DNA of 36,573 bases, taken from NCBI RefSeq assembly GCF_000308835.1, contig NZ_BAGN01000063.1:1-36573 (forward strand), read 5' to 3'. The position numbers and the translations under genes are program-made. The DNA comes from Nocardia vinacea NBRC 16497 (GTDB lineage: Bacteria; Actinomycetota; Actinomycetes; Mycobacteriales; Mycobacteriaceae). The notes under the pieces are model-generated. The model worked only from the letters and a program-made list of their open reading frames with translations. It did not search any database and was not told the DNA's origin. Below are positions 30,965 to 36,573 of this stretch, piece by piece. Position 1 is the stretch's first letter; every line of letters starts with the position of its first letter.

Positions 30965-30991
30965 ACGGGTATCGGATATTCTGCAGCAACC

Positions 30992-31591
30992 ATGACCTTT
31001 GTCCGCTCCCGCTCCTATCACCACGGTGACCTGCGCGCCGAGCTGCTCCAGCGCGCCGAGAGCACGCTGCGCGAATCCGGTGTCGACGGGCTTTCATTGC
31101 GTCAGCTCGCCCGCGACCTCGGGGTCAGTCATGCCGCGCCGAGCAGGCACTTCCGGGATAAGCAGGCGCTGCTCGACGCGCTCGCGCTCGTCGGTTTCGA
31201 GCGGCTCGCCGCGGTCTACAGCCAGGTCGACCCGACCGGATCCCTTTCCGAACGGCTGCATGCCGTCGCGCGCGCGTATCTGAATTTCGCGATCGACAAT
31301 CCGGCGTTGCTCGCGCTGATGTTCGCGCGCAAGCACAGTCCGACCTCGGGCGCGGAGATGGCGGCGGCGGTCGGGCGTGCGTTCACCGTGCCCCTCGCCT
31401 TGATCGCCGAGGGGCAGGCGCGTGGCGAAGTCGTGGCCGGCGATCCGATGCGGGTCGGGATTGCCGCTATCGCGGCACTGCAGGGATTGGCGACGTTCGC
31501 CGGGTCCGGGTTCATCGAGGCTGAGCACGTGGACGCGGCACTGGCCGAAACGATCACCCAGCTGACCTATGGTCTGCGCCCCCGCAATTGA
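30992..31591 (+). CDS. TetR/AcrR family transcriptional regulator
   Basis: 199 residues from ATG 30992. The N-terminal helix-turn-helix is SYHHGDLRAELLQRAESTLR, then GVDGLSLRQLARDLGVSHAA and PSRHFRDKQALLDALA. The C-terminal helical part (FAIDNPALLALMFARKHSP) resembles the TetR_C_33-type domain found beside oxidoreductases. It diverges from the SDR gene with 70 bases between starts, which hold the SDR promoter and an inverted repeat. A thioesterase-like gene follows after 30 bases in the same direction and may share its transcript. TATTCT about 9 bases before the ATG could be the -10 box. Confidence 0.93.
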   Translation: MTFVRSRSYHHGDLRAELLQRAESTLRESGVDGLSLRQLARDLGVSHAAPSRHFRDKQALLDALALVGFERLAAVYSQVDPTGSLSERLHAVARAYLNFAIDNPALLALMFARKHSPTSGAEMAAAVGRAFTVPLALIAEGQARGEVVAGDPMRVGIAAIAALQGLATFAGSGFIEAEHVDAALAETITQLTYGLRPRN

Positions 31592-31621
31592 CCGGCGCGC
31601 CTACCTACTCGAGGAGAACAG

Positions 31622-32446
31622 ATGACGTCGACCATTGCCGCACGGCATGCCTTCGACAGCGCGGTCGCGCTGACATTCGACGGCGCCGGAAACTTCAGCG
31701 GTCGGACGACTCCCGAGTACGGAAATATGGTCGGCCCGTTCGGCGGCATCACCGCGGCAACCATATTGTGTGCGGTACAACAACATCCGCAATGTCTCGG
31801 CGATCCGATCTCGCTCACCGTCAACTTCGCGGGCCCGATCGCCGAGGGGCCCTTTACCATTGCGGCGCAACCGGTGCGGACCAATCGCAACACCCAGCAC
31901 TGGACGCTGTCGATGAGCCAGGACGGCATCGTGACCACCACGGCCACCGCAGTTTTCGGCACCCGCCGCGAGACCTGGACCGCTACCGAAGCCACCGCGC
32001 CCGCCGCCCCGCCGCCGGACACCGTCGAGCCGGATGCACTGCCCGAATTCATTGCCTGGGTGGACAATTACGAGATGCGCTTCATCGAGGGCGGTATCAC
32101 CCAACTCGACGGCGCTGCGGCACAACCGACTTCCACCACGACGCTCTGGGTCCGCGACCGGCCCGCGCGCCCGCTGGACTATCCGGCGCTCACCGCGCTG
32201 AGCGATGTGTTCTTCCCGCGGGTGATGCTGCGACTCGGCCGCGTCGTCCCCGCCGGAACCGTCACGCTGACCGTGTATTTCCACGCCGATACCGACCGCC
32301 TCGACGCCCAAGCCGATCACCCGCTGCTGGCCACCGCGCGCTCTCAGCATTTCGGCAAGGGATTCTTCGATCAGTCGGCCGAACTCTGGGCGCACGACGG
32401 TGGGTTGCTCGCGACGAGCCATCAGCTGGTGTACTTCAAGGCCTGA
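31622..32446 (+). CDS. Acyl-CoA thioesterase family protein (double hot-dog)
   Basis: 274 residues; ATG 31622 follows GAGGAGAA by 4 bases. The sequence has two hot-dog halves: the first with NMVGPFGGITAATILCAVQQ and VNFAGPIAEGPFTI, the second with ALTALSDVFFPRVM and GTVTLTVYFHAD ending in ATSHQLVYFKA. This is the thioesterase-like (4HBT_3/TesB-type) superfamily, which hydrolyses acyl-CoA thioesters. It lies 30 bases after the TetR gene, so it may belong to that regulon with the SDR, together acting on a lipid substrate. The specific substrate is unknown. Confidence 0.85.
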   Translation: MTSTIAARHAFDSAVALTFDGAGNFSGRTTPEYGNMVGPFGGITAATILCAVQQHPQCLGDPISLTVNFAGPIAEGPFTIAAQPVRTNRNTQHWTLSMSQDGIVTTTATAVFGTRRETWTATEATAPAAPPPDTVEPDALPEFIAWVDNYEMRFIEGGITQLDGAAAQPTSTTTLWVRDRPARPLDYPALTALSDVFFPRVMLRLGRVVPAGTVTLTVYFHADTDRLDAQADHPLLATARSQHFGKGFFDQSAELWAHDGGLLATSHQLVYFKA

Positions 32447-32450
32447 CGGA

Positions 32451-33599
32451 TCAGGCCGGTCGGAGCAGCGGCCCGGTGAGTACACCGCGAATGGTCTTGG
32501 CGGCGACGACGGCCCAGGCGCTGACCAGTCCGACATACAGCACGACCGCGGCGACGGCGAAGAGATCCGCGCCGGTGTGGCCGTACAGCACGGTGCTGCC
32601 GGTAATGCAGGTGCCCAGCGGGAAGGTGAAGCCCCACCAGGTCAGGTTGAACCGCAATTCGCCTGCGCGAGCGGTCTTTACGGTGACGGTGGTGGCCAGC
32701 GCCACCCACAGCATCGCGAATCCCCAGGTGCAGACGCCGAAGATGACCGAGAAGACGGTCAGCCCCTTGGCATAGAGGTCGGGCAGTGCCGAGGGACCGG
32801 CATTGGCGAGCAGGCCCGCGGCGGTGACGGATTGGCCGAGCGGGCCGAGCACGAGCCAGAGGGTGGGAACCATGCCCGACTGCGGGATGCCGTGGTGCAC
32901 CAGGCGTGACCAGATCATCGTGGTGATGACCAGCGCGGCGATCAGGCTCAGACCGAACATGGCCAGGCACAGCAGGATCATGGTGAGCCGCAACTGGCCT
33001 TCGGGCAGATAGGGGACCAGCAGTGCGCCCAAGGCGGCCGACACCATCGGCGGCACCACGGGCATCAGCCAGCCACCGAAGGCGGCATCGGGCTCGATGT
33101 GGTGGTAGGTGAACATTCGGTAGGGAATGGCGACGGCGGTAAGCAAGCCGAGCGCGGTGCCGAGCGACCACAACACCGAATCGATGGTGAGTGCGGCGTC
33201 GAGGCCGATCACCTCGCGGCCGAGCAGCAGGGTGCCCCCGCCGACGGTCACCATTGCCATCGGCGGTGCACCGTAGAAATGCGCCATGACCGGGTGATCC
33301 TTGTGGCTGCGGGCCTGCTCCGGATAGCGAACCCAGTGCACGACCCAGGCGGCACTCAAAGTCACCAGCAGCAGTGCGGCCAGCGCCCAGACGACCGTCG
33401 CCGCGCCGCGCAGACCAGGAAACTGCAGCGGCAGCGTGGCGGCGGCATTGGCGACAATGCCGGTGCCCATTACGGCGGCGAACCAGTTGGGTCCGAGGTG
33501 CCGCAGCGAGCGGGAAGCGACGCGCTTGGTCGCAGCGTGTTCGAGCTCGCCGAGCAGATGCCGCGGGGGTGCGGGCCGGACGGGTGCTATGGCGGTCAT
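32451..33599 (-). CDS. TDT (tellurite-resistance/dicarboxylate transporter, SLAC1-like) membrane protein
   Basis: 382 residues from ATG 33599; a second possible start, ATG 33644, would add 15 residues and leave only 25 bases to the divergent gene. The protein has about ten hydrophobic segments starting with LGPNWFAAVMGTGIVANAAA, the TDT hallmark, and WGFAMLWVALATTVTVKTAR and WWGFTFPLGTCITGSTVLYG toward the end. TDT members move malate, tellurite, sulfite or other anions across the inner membrane. The nearby divergent LysR gene suggests effector-controlled expression, similar in layout to anion or sulfite efflux pairs; the substrate is open. The end is 4 bases from the convergent thioesterase gene. 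Confidence 0.88.
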   Translation of the reverse strand: MTAIAPVRPAPPRHLLGELEHAATKRVASRSLRHLGPNWFAAVMGTGIVANAAATLPLQFPGLRGAATVVWALAALLLVTLSAAWVVHWVRYPEQARSHKDHPVMAHFYGAPPMAMVTVGGGTLLLGREVIGLDAALTIDSVLWSLGTALGLLTAVAIPYRMFTYHHIEPDAAFGGWLMPVVPPMVSAALGALLVPYLPEGQLRLTMILLCLAMFGLSLIAALVITTMIWSRLVHHGIPQSGMVPTLWLVLGPLGQSVTAAGLLANAGPSALPDLYAKGLTVFSVIFGVCTWGFAMLWVALATTVTVKTARAGELRFNLTWWGFTFPLGTCITGSTVLYGHTGADLFAVAAVVLYVGLVSAWAVVAAKTIRGVLTGPLLRPA

Positions 33600-33646
33600 A
33601 AGTCCAGGCTCGTCGGCTTCGGCGGTGTCGAGTAGCCACCGCATTC

Positions 33647-33672
33647 CTATGGATGCATAGACTCGATCTATG
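33647..33672. promoter_or_regulatory. LysR operator candidate and -10 box
   Basis: CTATG-gatg-CATAG (33647-33660) is a perfect dyad; a third CTATG follows at 33668 and includes the start codon of the LysR gene. TAGACT (33658-33663) ends 6 bases before that ATG, so the dyad overlaps a leaderless -10 box. This fits autorepression by the LysR product and control of the divergent transporter. Confidence 0.5.
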
Positions 33673-34578
33673 CCCCTGTCGCCGCGTGTCCCCGATCTGG
33701 CCGCGCTCGACCTGCTGCTTTCGGTCATCGAACTCGGCAGTCTCGGACGCGCTGCGCAGGCGCACGGCATCAGCCAGCCCTCGGCGTCCTCCCGCATCCG
33801 CTATCTGGAGAAGTTGGTCGGCATGCCGGTGCTGGAGCGCACCACCCTCGGTTCCCGGCCCACGACTGCCGGGGCATTGATCGCCGAATGGGCGCGCGGG
33901 GTCGTCGATGCAGCGGAGCAATTGGATGCGGGCATCGACACCTTGCGCGCCGAGCGTGATTCGCACCTGCGGGTGGCGGCAAGTCAAACCATTGCCGAAT
34001 ACCTGTTCCCGGGCTGGCTCATGTCCCTGCGCACCACCGCACCCGATACCGCGATCGCGCTGCAGTCCGGCAATTCCGTCGAGGTCGCGCAGGCGGTGCT
34101 CGACGGCAAGGACGCCATCGGCTTCATCGAGAGCCCGCGTAATTTCGGTGGGCTGGAGAGTCATATCGTGGCCCGCGATCAGCTGGTCGTCGTGGTCGCC
34201 CCGCAGCACCGCTGGGCCGGGCACGGCTCGGTCGACCTGGCCGAACTCGCTCGAACCGCGCTGATCCAGCGCGAACCCGGATCGGGTACCAGGACCTGGT
34301 TCGAAAATGCTGTCGCGCGGGCCATTCCGGGCTGGGAACCCACGGTCGCGCTGGAACTGTCCTCCACCACCGCGATCAAAACCGCGGTCGCCTCCGGCGT
34401 CGGTCCCGCCGTCCTCAGCTCCCTGGCCGTAGCCGCCGAAATCGCCGCGGGCACTCTCGTTTCCCCGACCGTCACCGGCCTGGATCTGACCCGAACCCTG
34501 CGCGCGGTCTGGCCGGCGGGACACCGCCTCACCGGCCCCGCCCGCGACCTCTACAACATCGCCCGCCGCACTTCTTAG
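33670..34578 (+). CDS. LysR family transcriptional regulator (divergent from TDT transporter)
   Basis: 302 residues from ATG 33670. The DNA-binding part is ALDLLLSVIELGSLGRAAQA, then GISQPSASSRIRYLEKLVGM and ERTTLGSRPTTAGALIAEWA. The effector domain runs from about residue 95 (HLRVAASQTIAEYLFPGWLM) to the end, with QREPGSGTRTWFENAVAR, a pattern close to CysB/YeiE-like members that sense small anions or sulfur compounds. It is divergent from the TDT transporter. Its 3' end overlaps that of the convergent phoU-like gene by 4 bases. Confidence 0.92.
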   Translation: MPLSPRVPDLAALDLLLSVIELGSLGRAAQAHGISQPSASSRIRYLEKLVGMPVLERTTLGSRPTTAGALIAEWARGVVDAAEQLDAGIDTLRAERDSHLRVAASQTIAEYLFPGWLMSLRTTAPDTAIALQSGNSVEVAQAVLDGKDAIGFIESPRNFGGLESHIVARDQLVVVVAPQHRWAGHGSVDLAELARTALIQREPGSGTRTWFENAVARAIPGWEPTVALELSSTTAIKTAVASGVGPAVLSSLAVAAEIAAGTLVSPTVTGLDLTRTLRAVWPAGHRLTGPARDLYNIARRTS

Positions 34579-35234
34579 CCGGCGTCGGAGATTTGGGCCG
34601 TCGGCGGAATTCCGGTCTCCAGGAAGCGGATCAGGCGATCGATGCGGGTGGTGTGGTCGATACAGCGTTCGAGGTTATTGCCCACCAGCGCGATATCGAT
34701 GGCGGCTTCGGTGGCGGTTCGCTCGGTCAGGAGCGAGTGGAGTTGTCGTTGGAGTTGATCCATTGCGGGGGTCCCGGATTCGGGGGTGACAGGTTGGCGG
34801 CCGGTGGCGACCGATTCGCCCGCGAGGGCGGTGTGGTGCGCGGCCAGCCGACCCATGGCGGTGAGGATATCCATAAGGGACTGGGGCGCAACGGGTTCCG
34901 GATGGTACTTGTAGACCTGATCGGCGACGCGGCTGATCAGCGAGCCGATCCGGGACAGTTCACCGGCGATCTGGATGGCGGTGACCACATGCCGCAGGTC
35001 GCGCGCGACCGGCGCCTGCAGTGCGAGCAGCACCACGGTCCTTGCCTCGCAAGCGGAGTACATCTTCTGTAGCTGCTCGTCGATCGCGAAGGCCTCATAG
35101 GTGGCGGCGAGATCGGCATCGCCGAGCGCGGCCGTGGCACGCTCGGCGGCATCGTGGGCGAGCCGACACATGAGCGTCAAATCATTGGTCAACGCGATGA
35201 GCTCGCGAGTGAACTGGGTCCGCACTCCGCACAT
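34575..35234 (-). CDS. phoU: PhoU family phosphate signalling protein
   Basis: 219 residues from ATG 35234; a GTG at 35225 (VRTQFTRELIALTNDL) would fit the usual PhoU start equally well. It has two three-helix PhoU repeats. The first holds FAIDEQLQKMYSACEARTVV and VARDLRHVVTAIQIAGELSR (the E/D-x3-D and R-D-x-R/L metal-binding elements), the second LLTERTATEAAIDIALVGNN with LERCIDHTTRI. PhoU proteins connect the Pst phosphate transporter to a histidine kinase such as SenX3/PhoR; PhoY1 and PhoY2 are the mycobacterial versions. No pst genes are in the window. It overlaps the LysR gene end by 4 bases. Confidence 0.92.
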   Translation of the reverse strand: MCGVRTQFTRELIALTNDLTLMCRLAHDAAERATAALGDADLAATYEAFAIDEQLQKMYSACEARTVVLLALQAPVARDLRHVVTAIQIAGELSRIGSLISRVADQVYKYHPEPVAPQSLMDILTAMGRLAAHHTALAGESVATGRQPVTPESGTPAMDQLQRQLHSLLTERTATEAAIDIALVGNNLERCIDHTTRIDRLIRFLETGIPPTAQISDAG

Positions 35235-35327
35235 TGTCGCTTATCGCCGCGCTATCCAATACACGAATCTCGAGTCGATCGTCGCAATGGCCGGAATACG
35301 TGGGTGTTCGGCTGGCAGGATTGTGAG

Positions 35328-36131
35328 GTGAAGCGCGATGTCTCGGCCCATCTCGATATCGGTATCGCCGCGCCGACCACCCTCGAATTCCAGCTCGCCG
35401 TCGCCAGGCTGCCCGGGCTCGAGATCGATGAGTCGCTGGTATTCGAACAGGACGGCCGCACGATCCAGCCGCAGGAGATTCCCGGGCCGCACGGCACCCG
35501 CATCCACACATTCGCCACCGGCACCGGCAATCTGCGGGTGCACTACACCGCCACCGTTGTGGGCACAGCGGCCCTCGAACCGGCATCCGACTACGACATC
35601 GCGGTCTACCTGCGCCCGAGCCGTTTCGCCGAGAGCGACAAGATGTTCGGCTTCGCCGCAACCGAATTCGACGGCAATGCCGCACCCGCGGAACTCGCCG
35701 CCGAGGTGACCGCGTGGGTGCGCCGCCGCCTGCGCTACGTCGCGGGCAGCAGCGACCCGATCGATGGCGCGGTGGAGACATTGCTATCCGGGGCAGGTGT
35801 GTGCCGCGATTTCAGCCACCTCGTGGTGGCACTGCTGCGCGCGGTCAAGGTGCCCGCGCGACTGGCCGCCGTATACGCGCCCGGTCTCTATCCGATGGAC
35901 TTCCACGCGGTCGCCGAGGCCTATATCGACGGGGTGTGGCGCGCATTCGACGCCACCGGCCTCGCCCCGCGATCATCGCTGGTCCGAATCGCCACGGGCA
36001 GAGACGCTTCCGATATCGCGTTCATGGACAACCACGGCGGCGAGGTCTCCGTGAACAGCATGTGGGTCAGTGCGATCATCGACGGCTTCCTGCCGTTCGA
36101 CAATGGCGTCGACCCGGTCTCGATCGTCTGA
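35328..36131 (+). CDS. Transglutaminase-like domain protein
   Basis: 267 residues from GTG 35328, with AGGA 7 bases upstream; the in-frame extension to 35154 overlaps phoU and is rejected. An N-terminal beta-rich part (about 1-110, with VSAHLDIGIAAPTTLEFQLA) precedes the papain-like transglutaminase core. The triad is Cys159 in GAGVCRDFSHL, His193 in MDFHAVAEAY and Asp208 in RAFDATGL. Bacterial members are mostly uncharacterised and may act as proteases or peptide transferases. No signal peptide is seen, so it is likely cytoplasmic. A perfect hairpin overlaps its stop codon. Confidence 0.9.
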   Translation: MKRDVSAHLDIGIAAPTTLEFQLAVARLPGLEIDESLVFEQDGRTIQPQEIPGPHGTRIHTFATGTGNLRVHYTATVVGTAALEPASDYDIAVYLRPSRFAESDKMFGFAATEFDGNAAPAELAAEVTAWVRRRLRYVAGSSDPIDGAVETLLSGAGVCRDFSHLVVALLRAVKVPARLAAVYAPGLYPMDFHAVAEAYIDGVWRAFDATGLAPRSSLVRIATGRDASDIAFMDNHGGEVSVNSMWVSAIIDGFLPFDNGVDPVSIV

Positions 36132-36142
36132 TCGAGACCGGG
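36113..36142 (+). terminator. Perfect 13-bp terminator hairpin overlapping the transglutaminase stop
   Basis: CCCGGTCTCGATC (36113-36125) and GATCGAGACCGGG (36130-36142) pair fully around loop gtct. The stop codon (36129-36131) lies between loop and second arm, so the last codons of the gene double as the terminator stem. Confidence 0.65.
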
Positions 36143-36227
36143 CCGCTCATCAGGAATCGAGATCATGCGGATGGCGGCATCGCCCGAAAGCCCGGCGCCG
36201 GTCCACCTGATTTCGATCGGCCGGTGC

Positions 36228-36233
36228 TAGCGT
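36228..36233 (+). promoter_or_regulatory. -10 box for the deazaflavin oxidoreductase gene
   Basis: TAGCGT, then 6 bases, then ATG 36240. Leaderless layout. Confidence 0.4.
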
Positions 36234-36239
36234 CGGGAG

Positions 36240-36573
36240 ATGGCGAACTTGCGCGACGTTCAGCACCGAGCCGTGACGGCAATTCAGCGGCGGGTGGGGA
36301 ATCCGATTCTGCGCAGGTTGCCGACACAGCAGTTGCTGGAGACAGTGGGGCGGGTGAGCGGGCAGCCGCGGATTACGCCGATCGGGGGGCGACGGATCGG
36401 CAAGGAGTTCTGGCTCGTCTCCGAATTCGGTGACAAGTCGCAGTACATTCGAAATATCAAGGCCGACAATCGGGTTCGAGTGCGGCTGCATGGGCATTGG
36501 CATACCGGTACCGCACACGTGCTGCCGGATGATGATCCGCGCGCCCGGCTGCGAGCGCTGCCCAAGGCCAATA
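36240..36573 (+). CDS. Nitroreductase/deazaflavin (F420)-dependent oxidoreductase, N-terminal part (runs off window)
   Basis: From ATG 36240 the frame is open to the last base, giving 111 complete codons with no stop. The protein starts MANLRDVQHRAVTAIQRRVG and has QQLLETVGRVSGQPRITPIG, then KEFWLVSEFGDKSQYIRNIK and VRVRLHGHWHTGTAHVLPDD. This is the split-barrel family that includes mycobacterial Ddn, in which the TGR-SG-pR-tP element and the downstream K/R residues bind F420. Members use reduced F420 on quinones, nitro compounds or other substrates. The usual T of ETTGR is V here (ETVGR). The C-terminal part is outside the window. Confidence 0.85.
   Translation, partial: MANLRDVQHRAVTAIQRRVGNPILRRLPTQQLLETVGRVSGQPRITPIGGRRIGKEFWLVSEFGDKSQYIRNIKADNRVRVRLHGHWHTGTAHVLPDDDPRARLRALPKAN

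Noticed and set aside
32422..34524. 700-residue minus-strand open frame
   Set aside because: It is a shadow of the TDT transporter gene in another frame and of the LysR gene on the other strand. Arg-rich translation, no motif.

Overview
The window is high-G+C actinobacterial DNA. The protein content points to Nocardia or a close relative in the Mycobacteriales. The order clpS, DUF2017, S58-type peptidase, mec, cysO, cysM, rhomboid protease, metallo-beta-lactamase (MBL) phosphodiesterase, rph, rdgB, DUF3817, lprD-like matches the Mycobacterium tuberculosis Rv1329c-Rv1343c region from memory. Genus and synteny rest on recognition of the proteins, not on a search. No rRNA, tRNA, CRISPR array, insertion sequence or phage gene was seen.

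Layout. 1-2073: 3' end of an NCS2 purine permease, a DoxX membrane protein and a methyltransferase. 2268-6613 (mostly minus strand): dinG helicase, then the NAD-salvage genes pncA and pncB, with a small membrane protein on the plus strand between them. 6728-13763 (plus strand): the conserved core, including the Mec/CysO/CysM cysteine pathway that uses a protein-bound thiocarboxylate. murI, which lies in this block in M. tuberculosis, is absent. 13831-15583: two small membrane proteins and an SDR oxidoreductase. 15758-22302: an apparent export/detoxification stretch with a 14-TM MFS pump carrying an extra C-terminal winged-helix-like domain, a PadR regulator, a FAD monooxygenase and an ABC exporter. 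The 3' end of the ABC permease is partly duplicated in tandem.

22499-26531: a LysR regulator, then a divergent unit in which an XRE/MmyB-like regulator faces a tightly overlapped SnoaL-like, cupin, alcohol dehydrogenase operon. Two perfect 16-bp palindromes sit symmetrically between the divergent starts. 26538-27565: a lipoprotein-like HNH nuclease with a coupled small acidic protein whose best-placed start codon is AUA. 27566-28187 has no gene and includes an A+T-rich island. 28188-36573: haloalkane dehalogenase, an ECF sigma factor with a Cys-containing tail, a divergent SDR/TetR pair with a thioesterase, a divergent TDT transporter/LysR pair, a PhoU protein, a transglutaminase-like protein, and the start of a deazaflavin (F420)-type oxidoreductase that runs off the window.

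Regulation. At least eleven genes have a TANNNT hexamer ending 6 or 7 nt before an ATG/GTG and no Shine-Dalgarno sequence, the mark of leaderless transcription in mycobacteria and relatives. Perfect or near-perfect dyads lie at several regulator-linked promoters. The most system-like, least obvious units are the MmyB-like divergon, the HNH nuclease/small-protein pair and the pump with the fused winged-helix-like tail.
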